From positions 26,994,857 to 27,058,856 of the forward strand of contig NC_031495.1 in the NCBI RefSeq assembly GCF_000237925.1: a stretch of DNA of 64,000 nucleotides, in the 5' to 3' direction. The translations under genes were made by a program, and so were the position numbers. The notes under the pieces are model-generated. The model saw nothing but the letters and a program-made list of their open reading frames with translations, made no database searches and was not told the DNA's origin. Each line of letters opens with the position of its first letter. Position 1 is the stretch's first letter. The stretch comes from Schistosoma mansoni (lineage: Eukaryota; Platyhelminthes; Trematoda; Strigeidida; Schistosomatidae). Shown piece by piece: positions 46,015-57,376 of the stretch.

Positions 46015-49000
46015 TATAGAACTATTCATTTTGAGGATTTATTTACCACCACAATTTCTAGATGATAGTAGTAGCGTTAGGTATGCACTTTCTAAAAGGA
46101 CAAGATTTCGGATTGTCTCGAAGGAAGCATCGTGGACAAAATTGATAAAAATGTAGGAAATTGGAGATTTTGTAAGATTCATAAATTTTTGTGGAGTAAC
46201 TGTAAAGTACAACACCGGTGTTTGTATAAATTCCGGAACAAAATTCGTCCAACGAATCCTATGGCAAACATCACATGCTTGTTTCAGAAGGTATATAAAA
46301 AAGCGCTTAAGCCTGCATCGGCAGAAATATGCTATATCGACGACCTAGAGTGGTTTTTCAGCTGATTACAAAGCAGATCTTAGTTAAAAAACAATTAACA
46401 AAGGACGCACATTGGTGTCTCTAAACACGATAATCAGTCCCTTTGGATGTAAAAGATCAGTCGTTATTGTAAAATAAAAAGACTGTTTGCATATAAAGAG
46501 ATGGGATAATGTTGTGAGTTGGAGTTATAATCTCATGGGAATTTCTTTATCAGCCGTAGTCAGCTATAATCCAGAAATGTCAAGGTGATACAATATGAAT
46601 TAAAGTATAGTCTTCTTGGGATTAAGAATTAGGCTGGGGTATTCACCACAAACTGACGTCACGTTTGATTCGACGATGCTCTACTTATCACTTCTTTGTT
46701 AACGACACAAAAAAGCTCTGGAATGAGATTTGGAGTCAGGAATTAGAGAGAATACTATCCAACTACAGGAACGCCCTTAACTGAAGAAAAGCAGAAAGAG
46801 TACTCTAGCACACTATCTGCATCAGGCGCAGGCAATTCTTGTGATCTGGCACAAGCACTATATAACACTCACTGTTTGGTTGCACAGTAAAGAATTTTAT
46901 CAGTTTCAAGCATTTTAGGAACCAAATATTGAAAACTTTGAACTGACTGATTACAACAGAAAATGTTCACCACTACACTTCTAATTTCGTCCAAAAATAT
47001 ACGAGGTGCTAATATGATTCTTAATAATATACTCATGGCCTTGAGTATAGGGTACTTTCACCCATTCAGTTCATTTGCTTGCACGAACTAATAGGGACCA
47101 TTGTTACCGTTCTGTTCAGTAGCGATTTTTTAGATCCGGTATTAAGTTATAATTCAACTCTCCAGATTGGGGTGACACACCTGATCTATACTGTTTCTCG
47201 GCTACTAGACTCGTAGTAGGTTTTACACCTTATATATTTTCACACTGTGTTGGTCGATTAATTGTTATTTTTCCACATAAACAAATGGTTACTCATTGCC
47301 TTTGCTAAAGATGCTAGTTTTCAAATACTGGGCACCATATTATTGCCCTAAAAGGCGTGAATTGTTTGCAAACGGTGAGTAATTCACAGAAACTAATAAG
47401 ACCCCTTCTACGTCCTCACCTGGTCATGCATACGCTTCAGTATTTACTTGTGATGCCTCCTTTTTAACTAGTGATTTGTTGAGTGTGTACACTTTAAGCC
47501 GAAGCAATTATTTTTTGAAGCCTGACATCAATGTCATCAGGTTTTGTCGTATCAAGCTCATACATAAATACAATCGTTATTCAACAGTTCCAAGGGAATT
47601 GTTATTCAAATTGGAGAATGTTTAGTAAGTTTAACTCAGTCGCATCAACTCAGCCGCCTTCATTATTAATCAACTCGGCCTGTGTGTAATTACAATGAAA
47701 GTGATGATGTTTGATTGTGATATTCTCTAAAGAGTTGTCTTAAAAATCAGCCTACTAGATCATCATCTGAGCGAATTAAGTGGTTCATAATGACCTGAAC
47801 TCTTTATTATTGTGGATTTAAATATGGGAATTATTCGGACCGAAGTGTTGAACATCTGAAAAACATGTTTCGGTTGTCATTTAAAGTAACCACATTTTAA
47901 ATTGTTAACATTCGAATGGTTTGATTATCCACAGAAAAATAAATCACGTTTCCTGCTTGGTGGGGACGTATATTGTTGCTAAACACTTTGATCTGTCACC
48001 CTCTCAATCGATTTGTCGGAAATTTTTTTAGATGTTTTTTGATTGGCAGGATCCCTGTTTATTCCTAAACATATTTGATTGCACTAGCCTTTTATGAAAA
48101 GTCCTTCGGGTCGATGTTAATATTCGTCAAGCCATTTCGTGGAATTTATATCTTTACAATCTTCAGGATCAGAGTTGTACAAAGACCAACCACTGAGTTT
48201 TCAACCTGCCTACAAATGGGAATGAGTAACTGATGTTCTATTTGAGGAGGAGTAAAGACTCTCTACACGTGTCATTATTGGCTTTTGATACTAAATATTA
48301 TTTTGCCAAAAAAGGTCGTCATAATCACACTCTGAGGAACTCTAGTACCATTTTAATAACGATGTTGATTTTCTATAGTAAAATATCAAGTTTTTAGGAT
48401 TGAGTGTGTGTGCGTATTTATGTGTGCCAGTATCATGGAAAACGTGAACCCAGCAGCTCCTGATTTTGCACATATGAGGCCATTTATTTACGATTATCAT
48501 TGATGGCCGCGTTCGTCTAATCAAATGTAAGACTGGATATTAAAATGTTCGGAAACCATCAATGCTTCATGAGAAAACGTGGTTTATTGCTAATCATGCC
48601 CTGGTTATCCTCAGTTTTGTACTAACCTCGACTGTACTGAACATATAAAACATAAATAGTTTTTGCTTGTATTTGAGATGATTGATAAAGCCTGAAATTC
48701 AGCATATTTCGATTACTACGTTTTTGGCTAGAGTATGGTAGTTGTTCCTTCCTTTTGATTTAGAAAAAGTACTTGTTTAACATACTTAGATTCAGATCTA
48801 CGGGCAGAATCTTCCTAATTTGCCTCGCAAAATGCCATCACACTTACCACAACCCTAAATATGTCATATTTGGTCAGATGGATGGTAGGTATATTACATA
48901 AAAATTCCTGTCAGGCTAACCGTAATAGATTGTCCATCGTTGGACAGAAAAATTTTAGTTGTCGCAAATTAGTATGAAATATCCATATTCACTAGGTACT

Positions 49001-51765
49001 GAATACCTTATTATTCATATGCATATGCCTCCACTAAACATATCTTAGTCGGAAAAGTATCTACCTAAGCATGGTCTAAATTTCCTGGTTGTTTGTAATA
49101 CAGTGGCTATCCACATAAAGCAGCACCTAACACGACTCTGAAGTAATTGTAAATAACATCTGGCTAAATATTTTGCTGTCACTCCCACATACTACGTTGT
49201 TTTGTGAAGACATTAAATGTTTTGTTTCTTATTTAATCCTACTGACTGACGAATGAATGTTATGTGTTCGTTTATGGCCCACTGGTGCCTTTCTTTTCGG
49301 CACATATAGGGAAACATTTTACCATCTATTTGAAGGCTAACAGTTTGAGTATACGGATTGTCTGGTTAATGTTAGTTGGTCATTTGAACGTTCACTTGTC
49401 TTTAGAGCAAAACCGATAACCGGATGTATCTCACGAAAGTTTCGGGGGTCCGTTTCAAAATGACTGATTGGTAAAACGGAGTTGCCACTCACATTATACC
49501 TACGGTTACATATCTGAACTAAAGTTGAGTAGCTTTGTCCGTTTTACTTAAAAATGTCTGCGAAAGTTACTACTACATCTAAGGACTATAACAAATAATT
49601 TACCGGGATAAAGTAACACAAAATGTAGCCTGATTTATTGTTTCAAGGAGGAATGGAAACAAATATTCCCCGATGAACAATTTGACCATTATTCGCCACC
49701 AGGATGTTTTCTTGAAGTAACTCAGCACTCATAGTCATCACATATAAGTGTTACGTTCAACTTTTCGCTCTCTTCCTTTATTAAAGCACAGTGTGTCAAT
49801 CTACTTGTAACTTACAAACCTAAAGTAACAATAGAACCAAACTCCGATTCAGGCACCAAAGTTTACTCGCAAATTATAGATAATCGACCAAAATATCGTT
49901 CTAATAATATTTATAAAAATTACAAAAAAACCTTCATCTTTTTAGGTTCACAATGATAAAACTTTCAAATACCAAACCAAAGACAAAGAAAACCCAAAAT
50001 ATCCGAAGACAAAGATATAAACAAACAATTTCAGAGGATAATTATAACAAATACTTCCAAAACACAGTGAAATTAATAATATTCAGCACTGAAGTTTTTA
50101 ATCAGTCAAGTGTCTTCACTTCTCCTGTAGCAATGAGCAGTCGTCGTTTCATTGTTAGGTTAACAAAGAGTTGTTGAGTGCCGTCAAGAACCAAGAGTCG
50201 CAGAGATATTGAACTGTACGGTTCGTAAGCCTGTGATCAATTTTATGTTGCTGTTTGGGAGGTGTTATACCTTCTACATATTTAAAACCAGGGTATGGAA
50301 TCTGTTTACGTTCAAATACATGTTTCCTACTCATTTATAAGTAAGAAAACATGTTACTAGATTCGTCATCATTCCTTAATTTTTTTACCAGTATTAATCT
50401 AATGCTGGGACTTTCCAAATCATGTTTTGGTCACTCACGATTTCTGTTAAGTGAAAGTGGTATCCATGTTAGTTGCAAAAACATAAAGACTCAAGAACAT
50501 CGATGTAAGTCCTCCCAGTGTCAAAGAAACTACAAGCTATGTTGGTGTAAGATCCATTTTGAACGTCTTGTGTGTGAAAATCCCTGCATGCATACTTTTG
50601 AAATATATTCCTATTGATCCTTTCAGTTGCACATTTTGTTAGTCACTTTGGTTCCATTTGGGATGATAATAATTGTATTTTATTATAGTTTTCGTTTTTC
50701 TAACGACTTCAATAATTTTCCATGTTTGTTCCTGAACTGCATTTACGTTGCTTGAGTTTATACTTAGTCTTGGCGGCAGTCATATTGATTTGCTCCCCCT
50801 TTGATTGTGTTGCTCGCATTGACTGGAATTGTGCAATTTTGACTGTGAAATGAAGCAATCTTCCAGAATCGGAAACACTCTGTGTTATAAGGCAACCGAA
50901 TATTATCTTTAGAACGAATTCGTACGTGATCTATCCAGAAAAGACAGAATAGCATTTATTTGGTGCGCTTGGTAATTTTCTTACGTCCTTTACCAACTTG
51001 TTTACTTATTGTAATTTAGAATTATTTCTGACTCAACAACTATTGGTTGAATAACTGAGTGGTAATATTTGTTTAGGCAATAATGTACACCTATATTTAT
51101 AACGAAATCTAGAACCGTCACTGACCGGGTCACCTCGTTTTGGTTTCAACTGGGCACTAGCGCGTATATAAACTAACTAGAAAGTTATTCTTCAGTCCAA
51201 ACCTTAGTTTGGATTCTACAGTTATTTATTTTGTGAATGGAAGATAGGATGGAACACAACTTTCTGCAACTTCGGAGCTAACTTTAGTGGACTTAATTCT
51301 GTAGGCTGGTGTTGATCTGTGATAGACGATCTGATCCAGCTGAAAATACGGTCACGAGTTTCAGCATAATATATTTCTTCGCACAGTACAGGCTTTGGTA
51401 ACAAAACGCATACCCGAGACATGGCAAATATTCCCAGGTATTTAGCACAACCCATAGTATGAGAGGAGGTGGCTTTAAAGACCACAGTGACAAGTCATGG
51501 ATAACTTACTCTTTAAAACGTTTCGAAGATACAAAGTGAAGGATCTTTAAAGAACCTTAGGTCTTCGCAGGAGAACACTGTATTCTCTATTGACCAGAGT
51601 ATTGACTTTTATATCAAACGAGGAATTTAAAGTATTTTCTTTCCGATTACCCACATTACGCTTATGCTCCAACGAATATTTAGTTAATACATCCAAAATA
51701 AAAAGATGAATCTTTAATTGCATATCACTACATACCGTTTGTATGGATCTTCATTTTAGCTGTGC
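46015..51765. other. Long intergenic stretch, nothing recognised
   Basis: 5.7 kb between the septin upstream side and the Pao fossil. Short open frames exist (for example 46132-46365 plus and 50351-50617 plus, both fairly rich in Cys and Lys), but no domain, splice pattern or repeat partner supports them. The septin promoter and any 5' exon should lie somewhere above 44.06 kb, possibly here. Confidence 0.4.
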
Positions 51766-51769
51766 CGGC

Positions 51770-53980
51770 GGTTTACAGGACTGTGCCAACGGCGCATTAA
51801 ATGGCATCTTGGTCTCGTTTAAAAGACACAATTTTTCCGAGAGTATAAAGATAGACTAGAAACCTATGGGATGAAAGAACATTTGTTTGATGCGACCTCC
51901 TCACCAAGTTGCACAACGTTTACTCTACAAAGAACCATCCTAGATAACAAGGCTAGGTTTCCTGAACGTATTATACAGACAGTGAAGGAACAGTTCTACG
52001 TTGACGATTTATTAACCAATGTTGATACGTTATAAGAAGCTAAGTTAATATATTCTCAGCTGAAGGAAATGTTACGTTTAGGGGGTTTTAATCTAACCAA
52101 GTGTGCCAGCAACAATGTTGAATCAATAAAGTTTATTCCAGAGGAAGATCATATAGAAAGGAACGTAGATATTTGTTTATCGATGGAAAGAAATGAAAGG
52201 ACTCTAGGAAAAGAGTGGAATGTTCTGACCGATAAAATCTTCAGGGTGTGCGCGTTCGATGCAACTCCTGCAAGGAAAACCATTTTGTCGTATTTAACAT
52301 CTATGTTCGACCCAGATGGGTTTATAGTTCCAGTTGCTTTGCCAGCTAAGTTAATTTTTCAAGATACTTGTCGGCAAAATCTTTCATGGGACGCAGAGCT
52401 TCCTAGGGAGTGCTTTATAAGATGGGACTGTTGGCTCAGAGGTATGAAGCGCCTAAGTGAACCGTTACTTACCAGATGTCTTGTAGCAGAACTGTACAAA
52501 CCACTGGCTACTCAGATTCATTACTTTACCGATGCCTCCGAATTTGCATACAATGTTGTAGTGTATGCTCGTTTTGAAGATGTCTCCTGTCAAGTTCATC
52601 GCTCCTTTTTATTAGCTAGGTCCAGGGTTGCTAAGCTGAAAATTAAAGCATCATCTGATAATAATCCCAAACCAACTCTTAGAAAGCCTAAGAAAAGGAA
52701 AGTCATCGGGCCGAAAGTCAATACACCGAAGCAGCCAGAGGTCACTTTAACAAAGAAGCCAGTAAATAAGACCGTGAAGAAGCAGACGGCACATATTTGC
52801 CGTGGTATCGTACATGGTGTTGAGAAAGACGTATTCGTGAGAGTTGTGAATAAGAATAAGGGTGGTTCTGATAGATTTAAAAAAGCCAATGCTAGTCTTA
52901 GACAGATTATGTGTAGTTGGAACCAGAATAAGTCAGCAAATGCTTTTTTAGAAAGAGGCTGTGAAAGGCGTTTTAACCTTCCTAGAGCTAGTCATCGAGG
53001 CAGCGTATGGGGACGCATTATAAAGTCAATAAGAAGGATTCTACAATCACTACTGTTTCAAAAGGTATTGACGGACGAGTCTTTGGAGGTGTTTTTTAAT
53101 AGAGGTTGAAGGGATAATGAACAATCGTCCACTCGTAAAGCTAGTTAATGACTGTGATAATTTGGATGTATTCTCATCAAATAAGTTATTGTTAGTTCAT
53201 ATAGGTGTATCACTCGAAGAAGCTCAGATGAGTAAAATGTGCTTATATAACAGCAAAAGAAAGCAAGAGCAACAACTAACCAACTTATTCCGGAATAGGT
53301 GGTTACGGGAGTACCTACCAACCCTTCGGGCGAGATCCGAGTGGTCGAACATGAGAAAGAATCTACAACCCGGAGATTTGGTGTTGGTAAACAATACTGG
53401 CTCACCGAGAAATCTGTAGTCGAAAGCTATGGTTAGACAGGCCAATTATGGTCCAGATGGAAGAACCAGAGCAGTTTGACTGAAGACAGCGACGGAAGAG
53501 ATCAGCCAGAATAGACGAAACCTATGTCTATTTGAAGCAGCCGACCATATGGAAGCGACAATAGTGAAGCCTAGACGTGTTGTCCGCTTGGGGGGGGTGT
53601 TAGTTATGTCCATAACTAACCAATCAAATCGTTGGTTAAGCCCCCACCACGTTAATCTGGTATGATGTATCTGTAAACTATCACTGTTACATGTGACTCA
53701 CCAATTGAATGACATCATTACCCTATTATATTAACGTGACTCATAAATTTTATTAATTTCGATAAGACACGTAGTACTGGTCGGTATGTTTGTGAGTTTC
53801 ATTTAACGACTGTAATCCTTTAATTATTGTACTAATCTAATTGTTTTCATGTTTAGAAACAGACAAAGTTTACAGCCAATTTGTCCTTGTTCTGACTATA
53901 GCTTTCACATAGATTCTGGGATCGCCAGTATCGCGTTTACAGTTCTAGTAGTATGTCCGTAGGACAAATTAGATCCTACA
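51770..53980 (+). mobile_element. Pao/BEL LTR retrotransposon fossil (Sinbad-like), internal part plus 3' LTR
   Basis: Family recognised by Pao-type reverse transcriptase remnants (FYVDDLLTN near 52.0 kb), the region after the RT (SYLTSMFDPDGFIVPVALPA, then TDASEFAYNVV) and the end of the integrase (LPRASHRGSVW, IMNNRPLV). A lysine- and proline-rich segment (about 52.63-52.85 kb) separates the polymerase side from the integrase side and has no Pao match I know. The coding part ends before a G-run that looks like a polypurine tract. The element is broken, with several breaks, and no 5' LTR was seen. The family resembles Sinbad of S. mansoni, from memory. Confidence 0.85.
53598..53980 (+). mobile_element. 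Probable 3' LTR of the Pao/BEL fossil
   Basis: Starts TGTTAGTTATG right after the polypurine-like G-run and ends near CCTACA, about 383 bp. That is close to the LTR length I recall for Sinbad. The right end is estimated, since no second LTR is available to compare. Confidence 0.6.
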
Positions 53981-54875
53981 TTAGCGTTAATGACTGTTGC
54001 AGCTATTGAATACCTACCTACCACTGTTTTTCGGTGTTAGTTGCTGTCTGAGTACTGCTGCTCTGATGTCCATATCCTGGAAGCCGATTCGGCATTCTGA
54101 GGACTCCTCGGGGTTTTGTGCAGAGCCAAATCCAGGATCCTCAATTCTTAAAATAAGTTTGATAACTTAAGACCACTAAGTCGCGATTAGTTCACCTCAA
54201 TTTCCAGATTCTTTTGACCTTTGAAGCGTTATCACAACCATGAGGTTTTAAAAAAACCACTGTACTGCTTGATGACACAACTTATTCGCACTACGTTTTA
54301 GGTAAATTTTGAAAATTTACGACGGAACCTTTAAAACCGATCATTTAGAACGGATATTTTTGAGGACTAAATTCAATTTATTACATGACGTTCAAGTGGT
54401 TCAAACTTCTAAAATCCTTCTCAGTTTTATTCTGGCCTCTATTTAAAGAAAGGGTCTATTCTTTAATATCCATAGTGTACATCAGTTTGTAAACATTTTT
54501 ACGGTGAATAAACACCGTGTACACTGAGTTTTTTATTTTTCTATTTCGTGATCAAAATGGTTCCCAAGCTTATAGCATTTCATGAAGGTTTTGATATGAG
54601 CGTTACAAGCAGTCAATTTGACTTTAGTCTTGTACCTAACGATAGCGTATGCCGGAGTTGTAGTTCAAAAAGCCTATATTCGAGCGTTAGGTAGAAATGC
54701 TGACTATAAATCATCATGATAAAACTTTAAACTGAAAACATTCCAAATACTCTGGATACTCAGGAAGATTTCCGCAGAAGCTTGTTGTGACAAAACAGTG
54801 CTATCGAATTCCTGAGCTTGTGCTCTTTGTTGCCTAGGAGTAAATCATTTTGTGACAAGTACTTGGTGGTCTATT
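53981..54875. other. Intergenic sequence, nothing recognised
   Basis: About 0.9 kb between the LTR and the next LINE, with no open frame of note. Confidence 0.45.
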
Positions 54876-54879
54876 TTCG

Positions 54880-56815
54880 GCGATCCCTTCCAGTTGTTTC
54901 CAAGTGCTATTCATCCTTTTGGTGTTGGCTTACAATTCCCAGCGCAATACGTTCTTTGGTCTTTCTCTTTTCCTTTTCCCTTCAACATTCCAACTTGGAG
55001 CTTGCATTGTGATCCAGCTTGGTGATTTCCACAATGTATCTCCTGTCCACTTCCACAGTCTTCCTTAATTAACTATTCAGCTGAATGCTGATTTATTCTT
55101 TCCCACAGTAGGCTGTTGCTGATGGTATCCGGCAAACGGATATTAAGTATCTTACGTAGTCAATTGTTTATAAATATCTGTACTTTTTCAATTATGGTTG
55201 TAGTAGTTCTCGAAGTTTCAGCTACTCACAACAGAACTGTCTCGACATTCGTACAGAAGATTCTCACTTTGATACTGGCTGACTGTTGTTTTGAGTTTTA
55301 TATGTGCATCAATTGTAGAAATGCTAACCGTGCTTTACCAATCCTTGCCTGTATGTCTGCATCAGACCCTCCTTGTTCATCGGCGATGCTGACTAAGCAC
55401 GTGAGGGTTTCCATCTTTTCCAGAGCTTCTCGATCAAGTGTGATTTGGTTGGTGTCCACTGTGTTGTATTTGAGGATCTTGCTTTTTCTCTTGTGTATGT
55501 TGAGGTCTACTGATTCAGAGGCTTCTGCTACGCAAGCTGTCTTCATCTGCATTTATTGCCGTGTATGGGATAGGAGGGCTAGGTCATGTGCGTAATCCAA
55601 ATCGTCTAGTTGCATATAACCTATCCATTGTATTCCGTACTTCCCTCTCATATGTGGAAGTTTTCATTATCCAGTCAACCACTAGAAGAATGGGGAGGGG
55701 ATTAGTCAGTCTTGTCTGACTCCGGTCCTCACTTGGAATGCGTCCGTGAGCTGTCCTCCATGTACCTTTTTGCAATATAGGCCGTTGTATGAATTTCGTA
55801 TGATGCCGACGATTTTCTCAGGTACTCCATAGTGTCGAGGAAGTTTCCATAATGTTCTCCTATCCATACTGTCAAATGCTATCTCATAATCAAGGAAGTT
55901 GATGAATAGTGACGAGTTCCATTCAGTCAATTGTTTAACGATGATCCGTAGTGTCGCGATTCGGTCTGTGCACGACCGATCCTTACGAAATCCGACCTAT
56001 TGATCTGGAAGTTGAATGTCTACTGAATCTTTCATCCGGTTCAGCACCACACTGTTGTAAACGTTTACTGGTACCGATAGTAGTATGATGTCTCTGTAGT
56101 TCTCACACTTGCTGCGATCTCCTTTCCTTGGTATCTTGATTAGGTATCTTTCTTTCCCGTCTGTCGGCACTTGATCCTCCTCTCAAATCTTCCTGAATGG
56201 AACTTGTAGCATATTGGCAGTTACTTCCATGCCTGCATTCAGTGTTTCAGTCGGTATATTGTCAGGTTTTGCTGCTTTCCCACTCTTGATTTGTCTGATG
56301 GCCACCCTGATTTATTCGATAGTTAGTGGAGTGACATCTATAGGAAGGTGTGTGTGCTCCTTCGTGACCAGAGTAAAGCAGCATTTCTCTGGAATCTAAT
56401 TCTTTCCACTTAGTACCTGTCTTACTGTTTTCACTGATTCCGAGGACCTTTAAGTCCGATCACATAATTTCCGTAGATGTCTGATCGGTTCTCCCGGTCT
56501 CTCATATTGCTAGGATATTCCATGTATCTATATTAATTGTTGCTCTTGTTGTTAAAAGGAGCACTGGCCTTGTGACTTCCGGGGAATTACGACTTTCATA
56601 ATTCTTCCAAATGAAGATCCTTGAAAATGAAGTGCTCAAATGAGGAGTTCAAATTGTTTAGTTTGCTTAATCTGGTAAGTGTTTTGGGCAAGGTTTTGTT
56701 TACGGGGTGGAGTAGATGACCTCATCTCCAACACTTCTTTTTTTACTCGAGCTTGTGACCGACAGTAACGCTACCAACAGGTGGAGTTCCCTAGAAACTT
56801 GCTGAATTCAAATTC
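54880..56815 (-). mobile_element. RTE-like LINE (family B), both ends present, internally deleted
   Basis: Minus strand. The 5' UTR and N-terminal endonuclease lie at 56815-56361 (matching the 24.7-25.2 kb fragment). The sequence then jumps directly to the RT region at 56358, so the rest of the endonuclease and the linker are missing. RT follows with [20 protein letters not shown] and a TGA after VRTGVRQD. The C-terminal part (ITLDREALEKMETLTCL, EQGGSDADIQARIGKARLAF) runs to 55298, and a KRK-rich C-terminal segment and tail end at 54880. It lies about 500 bp upstream of the clathrin start. Confidence 0.85.
55539..56358. repeat. Duplicated block C, copy 2 (inverted partner 30734-31553)
   Basis: See the entry at 30734-31553. 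Here the block is joined seamlessly to family B sequence on both sides, so this locus is the more LINE-like context of the two. Confidence 0.88.
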
Positions 56816-57331
56816 CTTAACATGTATAGTAGAGAGCCGAATGAAGAGTCGAGTGTTATGAGGCAAATCTCAAGGATCAATGTGATGTTGGTTATTAAGG
56901 CGATTACGATTCTTCAACACTGCTTTAGAACAAATCTGAACTTACAATTATATTTTCGTTGGTTACTTATCATGTCGGAGTCTGAGTTCAGGAAAAGGGG
57001 TTGTTATATTTATAGATGAGAATTCATTTTCTCAAATAAAGAGAAAATTGTATGTACAAGAAATTGCTGAATGACAGCCTCCTGAAAACTAAGGTCATCC
57101 GCTCGGATTTCGTAACAACTAATAGGTGGAAATAAGATAACTATCTTTCACTTTATTAAGCACAGTTTATTAAAAAAACATTTTTATAAGATAATTACAG
57201 GCAATTGACATTTATTCTGTTTGACTATTAAGATGGTGTTGGACTTGAAAACGTTTGTTTAACTGTTTCAAACTGATAACTGGCGTCTACATTTCTTTCT
57301 CCGTTTCACCTGGTTTTTAACACTAGGAATT

Positions 57332-57376
57332 ATGGCTTCCCCACAGATGCCCATCAAGTTTCAGGAACATTTGCAG
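57332..57376 (+). CDS. CLTC: Clathrin heavy chain exon 1
   Basis: 15 codons, [15 protein letters not shown], then donor GTTAGT. Human CLTC starts MAQILPIRFQEHLQ, so this start is right. The following intron is only 44 bp. Confidence 0.95.

Noticed and set aside
46132-46365. 77-codon Cys/Lys-rich plus-strand frame
   Set aside because: No recognisable domain and no neighbouring exon; similar frames occur by chance in this much sequence.
52596-52889. Minus-strand frame over the Pao fossil
   Set aside because: Hydrophobic shadow of the lysine-rich plus-strand segment.
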